64,000 nt of DNA from Nyssa sinensis. Taxonomy: Eukaryota; Streptophyta; Magnoliopsida; Cornales; Nyssaceae. Location of the stretch: positions 55,688,947-55,752,946 of the forward strand of contig CM018043.1 in NCBI GenBank assembly GCA_008638375.1, read 5' to 3'. Made by a program: the position numbers and the translations under genes. Below, in pieces: positions 1 to 11,884 of this stretch (within the stretch, counting starts at the first letter, position 1; the number at the start of each line of letters is the position of its first letter). The notes beneath the pieces were generated by a model. The model worked only from the letters and a program-made list of their open reading frames with translations, was not told where the DNA came from and searched no databases.

Positions 1-199
1 CTGCTCTCGACACTTCAGTCGGCTCGGTGAACGTTGCTACACGTAATGATAATTGACCTCGTGGTGGAAAATACCCACAGCACCGTAACTCACAACAACA
101 ACAGCCACAAGGATCCAACTCCAACTATAGGGGACGCGGACGTGGCAATCATGGGAGAGGTGGTCAATCTCAACACCACCCCTCCAACCCGAGACCTGT

Positions 200-1499
200 G
201 TGTCAAGTTTGTGGCAAAACTGGCCATACAGCCATACAATGTTATTATCGTTTTGATCATGCATACCAAGGAGCACTTTCTAACATGGCAACATATTTGA
301 CCTCACCATCATCACCACCTGATGCAAGTTAGTACCCAGATACTGGCTCCACAAATCACCTCACCAGTGATTTCCGCAACTTGACTCTGCAATCTGAACC
401 CTATAATGGCAACGATCAAATTCACGTCGGCGACGAGGCAGGTTTGCCTATTCAGAGCATTGGTTCAGCTACTCTCTCCATTCCAACTCATTCCTTTTAT
501 TTAAATCAATTGCTGCATGTACCACAGATTAAAAAAAATTTAATATCTGTGAGTCAAATTACCAGAGATAACAATGTGTATCTTGAGTTTCACTCATCTT
601 CTTTTTTGGTGAAGGACGAGGCAACGGGGACAGTTCTGCTGCGTGGCAAACCTAAAGACGGCCTCTACACATTTCCTCCATCCGTGACTCCCACAAGATC
701 TCCTCAGTCCTACTTATCTCAACGTGCTCCTCTTGATGTTTGGCATTGCAGAATGGGCCATCCGTCTTATCAAACAGTTCGTCATCTCATTTCCAAGTTT
801 TCTTCACCTGTCTCCTTTAGTAAAACTTCAGGTGTGTGTTCTGCATGTCAACAAGGAAAGAGCCATCGTCTACCTTTTACACCTTTTCAATCTATTTCCA
901 GTTCTCCTCTTGAGTTAATTTTCTCTGATATTTAGGGGCCTTCTCCAATTATGTCAACCAATGGGAATAAATATTATGTGTCGTTTGTTGATCATTTTAG
1001 TAAATTCATATGGTTATTTCCAATTCCAAACAAATCCAATGTCATGAATATATTTTGTTCATTTCAAAAATTTGTTGAACTCCAATTCAATTGTAAAATA
1101 AAATCAGTGCAAACCGATTGGGGAGGCGAGTATCGTTCCATCCACAAATACTTTGCAAATATTGGCATTCAACATCGAATTACTTGCCTCCACACGTCCC
1201 AACAAAACGGATCCGTCGAAAGGAAGCACCGTCACATCGTTGAAACAAGTCTCTCCCTTTTATCTCATAGTAGTGTCCCACATGCACATTGGGATGATGC
1301 TTTCCTCATGGCCACATACTTAATAAATCGACTACCTACCACTTATCTTGGCATTTCACCATTTGAAAAACTCTACAAACATGTTCCTGATTTTTCAATA
1401 TTAAAAATACTTGGGTGTGCATGTTTTCCATTTCTTCGTCCTTTTAATCATCATAAGCTCGATTTTAGATCAAAGAAATGCGTTTCCATTGGTCTCAGT
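200..1499 (+). pseudogene. copia gag end, protease and integrase (first part of broken pol)
   Basis: The CCHC knuckle (C-x2-C-x4-H-x4-C, beginning CQVCGKTGH) is followed by the aspartic protease motif DTGSTNH. Next come the GAG-pre-integrase zinc segment with WHCRMGH and CSACQQGK, and the integrase core with VDHFSKF, a DWGGEY motif and QQNGSVERKHR. A TAG at 933-935 interrupts the frame just before the integrase core. The frame ends at 1499, where an unrelated insertion begins. Reading resumes in the same frame at 4863, which shows that the interruption is secondary. Confidence 0.88.
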
Positions 1500-2678
1500 T
1501 GTAATACCCCGACCCGAAAAATGTCCGAGCAATCGGAACTGTGTATCAAAATATACACACACACACATATATATATATAAATAAGATTTTATACTGAATG
1601 TAACTATTATATAAATACACGTGTATAGACATATGAGAATAGATAAAATATTATACGTAAATATATATATATATATATATGTCATTGATTTAAATTCAAG
1701 TAGATATATAGATATATATATATATATAAGGTATGAATATATCAAGCCATGCAGTAGATGTTGTGCCGTGCAAGGTGGTGTATTTTGTGGGGAAATTTTC
1801 ATGTAATTGCAAGGGTGTATAGAAGTCTTTAAGCAATTTAATGCTCTGAACCAAGTGAAGAAAAAAGGGGGAGGCAGCAGTCAAGGAAAACTATAGAAAA
1901 AGGGGGAGAAAGAGAGAGAATTGGCATCAAGAAAAGGGAGATTTCTCCTATAAATAGGTAAGGGCTGTTTGAGGGAAAATAAGGAAAAACAAAGGAAAGT
2001 TGAGGCCAAAGGAGGAGTTCTGAGGTTCTGAGGTAGAAGCCAAGTGGTTCTGAAGGGTCACAGTGAGCAGGAACTAAGAGCAATTCAGGTAAGTGGGTTT
2101 CTGTTTTTAAATTTAAATGCATCAAGGTTACATTTTATTAATAGGGTCTGACTAAGCATAAAATGAGGAACATTTTGCAAAAAAGAATCAGTTAAAAAGG
2201 TTAGAAACGAGATAGAAAAATGGAGTTGCAAGTCATGAGGATAAATCGGTTTCTTAATATTTTATGCATCAAACACTGTTTTAATGGGGTAGAATTAATC
2301 CTTGATAGTGCAGAAACAATTTAGAAAGGATTCGGAACTAAAACAGTAGCAAACTAGGCTTGAAAATTCAAGAAACCAGTTCGCCGAAAAACCGGTTCTT
2401 CACTAAGAACCCACTGTTCTGAGGGCTATGGTAGTTTAAATCTGAAAATGAAGTTAAATATAAAAAACTCATGGAATTTGGAAGAGGTTAGCATTGAAAA
2501 CAGGTCAGAAAATGGCCGAAAAATGTTAACCGTCGCTGGAGAAGGCGACGAAACCTTACCTGACTGTCACCGGATTATCGGGGAAGAGGGTGAATAGTGG
2601 TTTATAAAAACGATACCGTGTTGTGTGATATTGTAATTAAACTACGTTGTTTAGTCTCTGTTTTAATGTATATGTATG

Positions 2679-2682
<4 letters not shown>

Positions 2683-2715
<33 letters not shown>
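2683..2715. repeat. (AT)n microsatellite in solo LTR
   Basis: An uninterrupted run of about 16 AT units follows a short TATG-rich stretch. It is the first of several AT tracts in this insertion. Confidence 0.9.
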
Positions 2716-2718
<3 letters not shown>

Positions 2719-2837
2719 TAAGAGTTGTTTGGTTGTGGGTCTTGGAAATCAAATTGGAATTTAAATTAGAAAGGGATAGCTTATCCCTGTTTTGGGTGAC
2801 TGTCCGTTGATTGGCTTCAAAGCTTTAAGAAAAAATA

Positions 2838-2938
2838 CGGGGGGTTGCTGCCCCCAGGAATCGAAGCCCAGACCTTGGGGCTAATAGGTGAAACACAGAC
2901 CACTGAGCCATGGGCTCATGTGTGGTCTTTTAACCCCT

Positions 2939-2976
<38 letters not shown>

Positions 2977-3108
2977 AGTAACTAAATCCAGAAAAGAAAA
3001 AAAAATAAAAGGGGTCGCCGCCCCTGAGAATTGAACTAAGGACCAAGGGTAAGAACTAATGTGCGTATAACCAAGTTGACAAGCAAGCCCGTGTCAACTT
3101 AAACACAT

Positions 3109-3148
<40 letters not shown>

Positions 3149-3290
3149 GCCACTAATGGATAAAATGAAAAAAATAAAAAGGGTTGCGCCCTATAGGATT
3201 CGAACCAGTGACCTAATACAAGAAACCCTCAACCCTCATCAATTGGACAGCAAGCCCGTACTGTCCAATGTGCATAAATATATATATATA
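2838..3290 (-). repeat. three diverged tandem tRNA-like modules inside the solo LTR
   Basis: Three modules about 170 bp apart share a G/C-rich start (GGGGTTGC-type), then an antisense B-box-like motif, then a stretch of AT dinucleotides. B-box-like motifs, read on the minus strand, are at 2857-2869, about 3026-3038 and 3196-3206; the last is an exact GGTTCGAATCC. Module 1 also has an antisense A box (TGGCTCAGTGG, 2900-2910). The modules are separated by AT microsatellites at about 2941-2972, 3113-3145 and 3278-3292. They look like tRNA or SINE-derived units amplified within the LTR, but none folds as a complete tRNA by eye. Confidence 0.5.
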
Positions 3291-4862
3291 TAATATGTAA
3301 AATCTAAATTAAATTAATTAATTAAATTTAATTAATTAAATAATAGTGCATTGACCCGATGTCCAAATTAAACATGTGAATAGTATATTTTAATTATTTT
3401 GGACATTTTGAATCCAATGGTGAAGTCCGTTTTACGAGACGGGACCCCAAAAAATAACAGACCCGTAAAAGTACAAAATGACCGTTTTGTCCTTTTTAGT
3501 ACAGATGTCCAAATCGAATTTCGTGAAAGCCGAAACTAATCTTTTTCAACGTTCTGAACTCAATGGTAGAGTCCAAATTAGTAAAAGAGATACTTATAAT
3601 AATGAGGCATAAAATTTAATAAATAGCATTAAGACTGAAACGTGTTTACTGAGTCACATTATTTTTCACATGCTATCAAATTTGTACTCTATTGCTACCT
3701 ACTGAACTTGATTTCTTCCTTTTGAAGCCAATCGACTTGTGATTATTGGTTGTGCTTGTATCTTGTATTCAAAGCGCTTGCTTACATCCTTGTGAACTTG
3801 ATTTCTAATACTTGAGTATCGTTATGCTTTCATGTATGTCATGTCATGATCTTGTGATGTATCATTCTAATAGAAATCTTATACACATTATTATATATCC
3901 CATGTGATATTCTGTTGATCATGACATTTTGTATGTGTTCAATCACAACAGCCCACTTACTCACAGATGGCGTTTAAGACCTTTGGGGTCATTTGTGTCC
4001 TTTGGGACTTGTGATGAAAGAGCTCTTACGCTTTTCAGTTAGCCCAAGAGAAGGGTGAAGCTGAATGTGCGTTTTGAGGGTATGTTGGACCCTGTTTTTT
4101 TACGCATCTGTTTTGTTAGAACTCAATATCTGATATTGTTGGTATGCATTAGATGATCATATTTTATACCTTATGAATAATCATATTATTGCAAGCATGC
4201 TACACCTTTGATTGGCTAACGTTTTGTTTGTGGCAGCGATCCATCAGGATAGGCTAGATCCCACTTTGATTAATTTGTCATCATCTTCTTGTATTTTATG
4301 TTAGGATAAGCCTTTTGGACTTTCAAGTCGTTGTTGTACATCCTGGTGACTGGCTATGTATCTACTTGTTGCTCATTTGGCTTTTGGCTATCTGTTATCT
4401 TGTTCTTGGATCATTCTTGTGAACTAACCCTAACCCATGTTAAAGCTAGAAACTTACTTATTGGGCTTTGTTAGCTCACCCCTCCCCTATTTTTTTAGGA
4501 CAACAGGAAGTGGGAGAACCCTTAGGTGCACCGGAGGTTTAGACGATTGCTAGCCACTGGTAGCTCTGTTGGCAAGTTTTTTTTGTATTAAGTTAAATAC
4601 TGGAAGGTCTTAATATCTCCTATGTCTCCACGGTCCTGTCAATTGTGTTTTTGGAGGATCTGTACTTATAAATACTTATGTTCTTTTGGCATGTAGTTAA
4701 TGATGACCTGACTATGCTACCAGATTTACTATTGACTATAAAATGTTTGTTAAAAATCTTACTTAACATTTCAGATCCTTTTGACGGGGAACGGCCCACG
4801 GGCTGTAAACCAGGTCACAGACCTTAAACCGCATAGGGTGGGTTTTGGGTTGTGACATCAGT

Positions 4863-6960
4863 AACTTGCACCATGGCTTTAAGTGCCTGGACATGTCTAA
4901 TGGCAAAATCTTTATTTCAAGGCGTGTCATTTTCGATGAGAAATGCTTCCCATTTGCAAGCCCAAACACAAATCCAACTACCTCTCAATCCATGCCCAGC
5001 CCACAAATTACTCTACCATTTCCTCTCTTAAAAAACACAGCACACAAACTCCCTCAATAACGTCCCCTACACAAACCCCATTCTCACATAACTCTACCCC
5101 CATAAATCAAACGACACCGTCTCTTTTCCATTCTACAGAGTCTTCGTCCTCTTCAAACTTTGAGTCACACCCTAATTCCTTCCCCACATCAGACACGTCT
5201 CCCCTATCTCCCACTCCCAATGACAACACGTCCCCCACTCTGCCGTCTATGGACCATGTCGCTGCTGCTGCACTACCTGAACTTCGCTCTCATCATATGC
5301 TCACAAGGTCTCAAAATAACATAATGAAACCAAAGCATTTCACTGATGGTACCGTTCGGTATCCGCTGCCACAAGCTTTCTTTGCTGCAAGTACTGTCCT
5401 AGAATCCCCATCTTGCTACACTGAGGCATCCAAACATAGTGAATGGCGTGCAGCCATAGACGAAGAATTCACTGCCCTCATGAAAAATGGTACATGGTCA
5501 CTAGTGCCTGCACAACCAGGTTTGAATGTAGTCGGTTCAAGGTGGATTTTTAAATCAAAATGCAAATCCGACGGCTCATTTGAACGCCGAAAGGCCCAGC
5601 TGGTGGCCAAAGGATATCACTAGCAACCCGGAATCGACTTCAATGACACCTTCAGTCCAATGGTGAAGCCCATAACCATCAGACTTGTGTTAAGTTGCGC
5701 AGTCTCCAAACAATGGCCAATCCATCAAATAGACATCCAGAATGCATTCCTTCATGGAAACTTACCAGAGGAAGTATACATGCATCAACCTCTTGGCTAT
5801 GTACATCCGAACTTCCCAAATCATGTATGTCGATTGCACAAAGCTCTCTATGGACTGAAACAAGCCCCAAGAGCTTGGTACCATCGGCTACAAGAACACT
5901 TGCAATCTCTAGGGTTTGTCAACTCTACATCCGACACTTCCCTTTTCATATGCAGACAAGGTTTGGCCACTCTATTTCTATTAGTGTAAGTTGATGATAT
6001 CTTAATTACTGGATCCAGTCCGAAGGCTATATCACAACTTATTCAAGATCTCAGTCATGAGCTTGCTGTAAAAGACCTGGGAGAACTAAGCTACTTTTTG
6101 GGTATTCAAGTGCATAAAGTTGCCAAGGGACTTTTACTATCACAAAGTCAATTTATTTACAACATCTTGTAACGTACAAAAATGACTGATGCAAAACCCA
6201 TATCATCTCCAATGTCGGCATCTCAAAAACTTTCTTTGCTCTCGGGTGCACCTTACTCAGATCCATCTAATTACCGAAGTGTAGTTGGAGCATTGCAATA
6301 CTTGTCATTAACATGCCCAGATATCTCGTTCGCAATCAATAAGGTTTGCCAATTCATGCACAAACCAACGGATGAGCATTGGACAACGGTGAAAAGGATT
6401 CTTCGGTACTTAAAATTCTCCATTCACTTTGGACTCTTAATTCGGCCGAGCTCATCTACACAATTATCTATCTACTCTGATGCCTATTGGGCGGGATGCC
6501 CAGATGATCGAAAGTCAACATCTGGTTTTTGCATTTATTTTGGTGATAATTTAATCTCATGGAGCTCAAAGAAACAATGAACCGTAGCTCGCTCAAGCAC
6601 CGAAGCTGAGTACTGTGCAGTTGCCTATGCCACAGCCGATTCCCTTTGGTTACAATCTCTGACGCGAGAACTTAGAATTTTCATTTCGCACAGACCGGTA
6701 CTATGGTGAGACAATATTGGAGCCACTTATCTCACTGCAAATCTGATCTTTCATGCGCGAACCAAACATGTGGAGATTGACTACCACTTTGTTAGAGAAA
6801 AAGTTTAACAAAAGTCACTAGAGGTTCGGTTCATCTTAAGTAAAGACCAATTAGCTGATGGTCTCACCAAACCACTAGTCTCGGCAAGATTCTCTTTTTT
6901 GCGGAACAAGCTCAACGTGTATCCCTCCCCGATGAGCTTGCAGGGGCTTATTAAGGAAAT
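4863..6960 (+). pseudogene. copia reverse transcriptase and RNase H (second part of broken pol)
   Basis: The reading frame resumes after the inserted LTR with the end of the integrase region. It passes through a Ser/Thr/Pro-rich linker (about 4950-5280) into the reverse transcriptase, with the landmarks NGTWSLVP, GSRWIFKSK, QIDIQNAFLHG, ALYGLKQAPRAWY and VDDILITG. RNase H follows, with SDAYWAGCPDDRKSTSG and ARSSTEAEY. Stop codons at 5621, 5987, 6170, 6578, 6707 and 6806 break it. The stop at 5987 falls directly before the catalytic VDD, replacing the tyrosine usual in copia elements. No product can be made from this copy. Confidence 0.9.
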
Positions 6961-7250
6961 AAATTGCAACCATGATGATAACAAAGATTCAGCACAAACT
7001 ACACCATGATTTGAGGAGTGATTTGTAACTGTTTGTAAAATATTTTCATTCCTAGTTTAGTGCCGCAAGTTATGTAATCTTTATTGCTTTCCTGTAAATC
7101 AGCCATAGATGTTATACTGCATTACTTTAGGACAACCTGTAAACAAAATCCAAAAGATTGTATACTCTGTACATGAACATATATAAATATCAGATTCTCT
7201 CGTTAGGCAATTTACCAAAGTTTTTTCAAAACATTATTCTGTTCTTTTAT
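6949..7250 (+). mobile_element. 3' LTR of the first copia element, approximate
   Basis: Non-coding sequence starts after the purine-rich tract CTTGCAGGGG, the usual position of the 3' LTR in copia elements. It holds promoter-like AT-rich sequence (ACATATATAAATATCAG near 7178). The left edge is set by the purine tract; the right edge is a guess because the matching 5' LTR is outside the window. Confidence 0.45.
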
Positions 7251-7861
7251 CATCGAACTATCCCAAATATGAAAAAGAAATTTTTCATCAAATCAGTAAA
7301 CCGTACAAATAAGTGAAGCCATCTTTACAAACAAAGAAACTAGGCTCTGATACTAATGGTTGGAATCAAAAAAAAAATATTTACCAGCGTATGGCTAAGA
7401 CAAAATTTTTATTAAATAGTTATTTTCTGCCGCAATAGAAAAAAAATTGAATAATAAAAAAAAATAGATGGCCAAAGAGAAGGACAAAAAAAACTATCAT
7501 TCACTTGAACAGTAGCTACGTGAATAGTACCATTAATCAAAAGCAGAAAGCAAAACTATTGTGCGGCTGGATGGCTTGCGGCTTACACCTCATACCGCTT
7601 TTTCCTTCTATTTTTCAGCCACACGCACAGCACCTACACGTATCCTTATAAATATAAAACGTCTAATCATTAGGATTTCTAATTTTAATACAATTAATAA
7701 TACCACTCTCGTGAGAATACTTTTATTAAAATAAAATAAATCAAATTTTATTACTATCAAAACTCAATTTTAAAAGTAATACTAAAACTATGTTAAAAGT
7801 CTTTTCTAGGTAGGAGTGTGAACTCAACCCAGCATTTCTGAGAAACTGCTTCTATTCTTTC
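7251..7861. other. intergenic, possible minus-strand LTR remnant
   Basis: No gene was found. GGCTCTGATACTAATGG at 7343-7359 is close to the reverse complement of the initiator-Met primer-binding site of copia elements (TGGTATCAGAGCC). This suggests a decayed minus-strand element whose LTR would extend to the right. No ORF supports it. Confidence 0.35.
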
Positions 7862-7876
7862 ACTATATATATACGC
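7862..7876 (+). promoter_or_regulatory. TATA-like element before the AAA-ATPase gene
   Basis: CTATATATATACGC lies 25-40 bases upstream of the chosen ATG. This leaves only a very short leader, so either this is the TATA box of a short-leader transcript or transcription starts elsewhere. Confidence 0.35.
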
Positions 7877-7900
7877 ACATATATACATACATAGGCACAT

Positions 7901-9834
7901 ATGCATACTCCGGAACGAGCAAAATCACTGAGTTCCGACTCAGAAATGCAGTCATCTGTCCCATTTGCCGCCTCGATGATCCTGGAGGTCGTACCCAGCC
8001 CGGTGCGATCATTCCTCCAAATAGCATTCCACTACCTCTTCACGCGACGGAATGAGCACACCATCGTCATCGACGAGAATTGTGGAATTAGCCGCAACGA
8101 AATCTTCCATGCCGCACGGATCTATTTGCGCACCAAGATCAGCCCCTCCACCCGACGCTTCAAAGTTAACATGACTTCAAGACACAAGAATCTCAACATT
8201 GACATCGAACCGGGCCAAGAGGTCACAGACACATTCGAAAACTTCCATCTTAAATGGAAGTTGATATCTATGAAGCCCAAAGACAAGGGGCCGGGCTACG
8301 GAGAAAAGCGATGCTTCGAGCTCATCTTCAACAAGAAGTTCAACGAGAGAGTACTGAAGGATTACTTGCCTTCCGTTTTGGCTAAATCGAAGGAAATAAA
8401 AAAAAATGACAAGGTGTTGAAACTTTATACCAAAAATGGTTTGAGCGAACGGAAAAAAGAAGGTGGCGGGGGGATTTGGGGATCGATCAATCTCGAACAT
8501 CCCGCTACTTTCGACACATTAGCAATGGACCCAGGGCTTAAGAAGGCGATAATGAATGACTTGAAGAGATTTGTGAACAGAAGGGATTTTTATAAGAAGG
8601 TAGGGAAGGCATGGAAGAGAGGTTACTTCTTGTACGGTCCTCCTGGCACTGGTAAATCCAGCTTGATCGGCGCTATGGCGAATTACCTTCAATTTGATGT
8701 CTATGATGTGGAGCTTACGAGACTGCACTCCAATCATGAGCTGAGGACCATAATGTTGTCGACTACGAACCGGTCGATAATTGTGTTTGAAGATATCGAT
8801 TGCAGTTTGGAGGAGATGCAAGATCAGACTGAAGATATCAATCAGAGGGTGGAGATGCAACTGCTTGGGTATCCGCCTTCTGAAACTAAGGTTGGTTGGT
8901 TATTACTTTCAAAAGTAGTGTCAAGGATTCTAATTTATATTTTTAATTATTGTATCAATGTTATGGTTAGAATATGTGATTTTGGAAATCATATTTTATA
9001 CGAAATCTAAAATCATCGTATTTTGATACATAACATTTTCTTTACTTTCAATTAATAGGCTGGATTACCCTTCATTAATAAGCTGCCTCCAGGGCAGCTT
9101 GCAGCTTGGGTTAGATCTCAGGTCAACCCAATCACCAGCTAAATTGCGTTTGTGCAATTGTTTGCGTTGAATTGGGTTTGGTTGCATGGCATTAACCTGC
9201 AAATTTCCTTTCTTCTTTCAATTAATTTGCTTCAAAAGTATAAGCATGGCCCGGGTTTGAACAGTCTTGGGTTGATAATTTTTGACATATTTCTAGTGAT
9301 TTTCTTTTCTTTATACACTGACAAAATTTCTATTTCCTGCAGTTGACGCTATCAGGTCTGTTGAATACGATAGATGGAGTGTGGTCAAGCTGTGGAGATG
9401 AGAGAATCATTGTTTTTACCGCAAACCGTAAGGACCGGATTGACCCTGCTTTGTTGCGCCCCGGACGCATGGACATGCAAATTCACATGTCCTACTGCAG
9501 CGCCAAGGGATTCAAGTTTCTGGCCTCCAATTACCTTGACATCTGTAGTGATCACGAGCGCTTTGGTGAGATAGAAAACCTAATCAAGAATGTGGAGGTC
9601 ACCCCTGCCGAAGTTGCAGAGGAACTCATGAGAAGTGAGGACGCTGACGTTGCTCTTGATGGAGTTGTTAATTTACTCAAGCGCAAGCAAATTGAAGCCA
9701 ATAAGATCAAGGAAGAGAAAACTAGTGCACCTGAACACCAGCAAGCAAAAAGGCTGAAAACTGTTTGCCCTAAAAAGAGAGTTGTAAGAAAATGTAGAGA
9801 AAATGGTTGCAAGATGTCTGCCAGAAGTTGGTAA
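7901..9834 (+). CDS. BCS1-type AAA-ATPase (OM66/HSR4-like), two exons
   Basis: Exon 1 is 7901-8890 and exon 2 is 9343-9834. The intron 8891-9342 has GT and AG ends, and the exons join in phase 0 to give 493 residues. A hydrophobic N-terminal stretch (about residues 22-50) and an AAA-associated region with ISPSTRRFKV precede the ATPase core. The core has Walker A GPPGTGKSS (246-254), Walker B IIVFEDID (293-300), sensor-1 Asn358 and the arginine-finger segment LLRPGRMD (367-374). Family members are anchored in mitochondrial or ER membranes and several respond to salicylic acid, pathogens or salt; this is family knowledge, not visible here. Length and motifs are normal and all key residues are present. 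A second in-frame ATG at 7946 is an alternative start. The intron sits where many homologues have theirs, just before TLSGLLN. The lysine-rich tail (about 435-490) is variable in the family. Confidence 0.92.
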
Positions 9835-9912
9835 GAGCCCGTTTGGGAAGTTTCAAGTTCGAAGGATAGATTGGTCAGAGCCCCTTTGGGAAGTTTCCAA
9901 GTTTGAAGATAA
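9834..9912 (+). repeat. 43-bp imperfect tandem duplication at the AAA-ATPase stop codon
   Basis: A unit beginning AGAGCCCGTTTGGGAAGTTT is repeated with few changes at 9877. The first copy starts on the last base of the stop codon, so the duplication lies in the presumed 3' UTR. Confidence 0.75.
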
Positions 9913-11263
9913 GTAGGCCATCATGGTGGAATAATTTTTGTTTAATAGACTTTGAGTCATTGAGTGTTTGAATGAAAGTAATAGAATAATTTATTGGGTG
10001 TTTTATTAAAATTATTTAGAAGTAATTTTAGTGTATGAAAATGTATTTTGTCTTTTATAATTTATTAAATATTAGTTGTTTTTTTGGAATAATGTTATAT
10101 AATTAAGTTAATATAAATAATTATAAAATTTATAAGATCAAAAATATTATTTGTTTCAATTTTTTATATGATCAGAGTATTGAAGTCTCACTCCTTTTAC
10201 TGTTGATTTCTCTCCATTCAATCGTTAGGTGGACGGTGGACCTCACTTTATGAATGACCAAAAGAAAAGTTTTTAAGAACTTGGGTTGTGGACTCTATAC
10301 ATCACAAACATGCCTGTATATTTACTTGTGGAGCCATTAGTGTTTTGGTCGTAAATATGATCAAGTTTGGGAGTATTCTCTTATTGGGAAAACGAGGCCC
10401 CTGATACCACTTGCCGACGCAGGACAAAACTGTCAAACATACTTTTCCAATAATTTTTTGTTAATGTATCGATCTGTGATTTGATCCGAATAATGACTTT
10501 TTATTCGGATAATTTCAGTTCATTTCATAGTAGTCTTTTCTGTTTTTATCTTGTTCTCTAATCAAATTTTTTTACCAAAAATATTTATACAAATAGATTA
10601 TGGTATTAATTTCTTATCATATTAATATAATATTATTAATTCATTAATATTAATTTTTTGTTTAAATTTTTTCAATCTACTTAACATTACTCATTTTTTT
10701 TAACCATTCCATCTTCTCAAACTTTCTCACTGCTGTCTAGATCTAAAATTTAATTTTTTTAATTATTTAAATAATAAACTGAAATATAAATTTTATTAAT
10801 CTACCCATTATTATCTCACTACATTTATTTTATTTCCGAACCGTTTCATCAGGGGTCAGGTACACCCGGCCGGTCAGGCATTTTGACTTTCCTAAACATC
10901 ACCTCCACTTTTGGAAATATTACATTCATGTCCCTCTTCCACATTTATCATTCCTCGTATCGCCCTTTTCATTCTCATCCCACGCGCGCCACCCCTCACC
11001 CTAATGGCATATTCGTAATAATCTTAATCATCAAGAACAGTATTACAATTTAGCACAATCAATCAAAACCTCCAGTTGAATCCCACTCAACCGAGCCCCT
11101 TTTGCCCCAAAAAATAGATCAATCAAATGTCTCTCTGCGTCAGGCTACTCTCTTTCTATCTTTCCAAATCTGTAAAATTTTATTCATAAATTTAAATTTA
11201 TAATAATTACAAATTATTCATAAGCTATACGAAGAACATTGAATTTAAATGAATTTTTTACTC
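9913..11263. other. AT-rich intergenic DNA
   Basis: No coding segment was recognised. A CCCCTGATACCAC motif at about 10399-10411 again resembles an inverted copia primer-binding site, without nearby LTR evidence. The rest is low-complexity AT-rich sequence. Confidence 0.5.
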
Positions 11264-11570
11264 AATTTAAATAAAAATTTAAGTAATTAGAGATGACCTT
11301 AAATTGTGATTCAATTAACGGTGATCTTGTTAGGTCTGACAACTTCTTAAGTCTCCTGTGCGCACATCAAAAAGCCGTTCGCAAGGTATTTCACTCAAAC
11401 GCAGCGACTTAATTATTTACTTAATTTAAATAAAAATTTAAGTAATTAGAGATAGCCTTAAACTGTGGTTCAATTAACGGTGATCTTGTTAGGTCCAATA
11501 ACTTCTTAAGTCTCCTGTGCACACAGTAAAAAACCGTTCGCAAGGTATTTCACTCAAACACAGCGACTTA
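11264..11570 (+). repeat. 159-bp tandem duplication
   Basis: Two copies with a period of 159 bp begin AATTTAAATAAAAATTTAAG at 11264 and 11423. Both end in TTTCACTCAAACRCAGCGACTTA. They differ at only a few positions, so the duplication is fairly young. No coding potential was seen. Confidence 0.85.
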
Positions 11571-11884
11571 GGTTTAGAACTCCTGAAGTTTGTTTTCGAA
11601 TTTGAAGATCTCAAGATACGGAACACACAATTCTACATATTCTTTTTTAAAAAATTAACAAATTTAGTTTTATATTCTAAATTTGCTTGCATTCAGTTCA
11701 TGATTTTATGAAGGAAAAAAGTAAATGAGAACATGTAGAAGCAATTTTGCTATTGTTATCACGAAATGTGTCATTTTATCATGTAATGATCGTCTGCGGG
11801 GATACAAGATTGAGGCGCGTGGCATTAAATGATTTATTGAGACAACTGAATTTTTTCTTTTCTTTTCTTTTCTTTTCTTTTCCA
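11571..11884. other. intergenic, ends in a pyrimidine tract
   Basis: AT-rich sequence without a gene. It ends in a (TTTTC)n tract at about 11853-11882, directly before an exon-like segment. Confidence 0.5.

Larger units (their letters stand above)
1500..4857. mobile_element. 3.36-kb solo-LTR-like insertion inside the copia integrase
   Basis: The insert begins TGTAATACCCCGACCC and ends GGGTTGTGACA, so it has the TG...CA ends of an LTR. It is flanked by a perfect 5-bp direct repeat TCAGT (1495-1499 and 4858-4862), and removing the insert plus one repeat restores the host integrase frame. No gag or pol motif and no second LTR copy lies inside. The simplest reading is a solo LTR left by recombination between the LTRs of a gypsy-like element with long LTRs; chromoviruses of the Tekay/Del type have LTRs of this size. 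The family and orientation are inferred, while the boundaries are seen directly. Confidence 0.8.
1..7250 (+). mobile_element. Ty1/copia LTR retrotransposon, 5' end outside window, decayed and nested
   Basis: The gag-pol polyprotein can be followed in copia order: a gag zinc knuckle near 200-260, a protease DTGSTNH motif near 340, the integrase HHCC zinc region and core (720-1499), then after an insertion the reverse transcriptase and RNase H (4863-6960). The order integrase before reverse transcriptase identifies Ty1/copia rather than gypsy. The element is dead: in-frame stops occur at 933, 5621, 5987, 6170, 6578, 6707 and 6806. A purine-rich stretch near 6938-6948 precedes a non-coding 3' LTR-like region. 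The 5' LTR is not in the window, so the LTR end near 7250 is approximate and no target duplication can be scored for this element. Confidence 0.9.

Noticed and set aside
1470..1806. Frames rich in Tyr-Ile repeats
   Set aside because: They come from AT/TA microsatellites in the solo LTR.
8177..8860. Minus-strand frames of 107 and 113 residues
   Set aside because: They are shadows of the AAA-ATPase exon 1, which has full motif support on the + strand.
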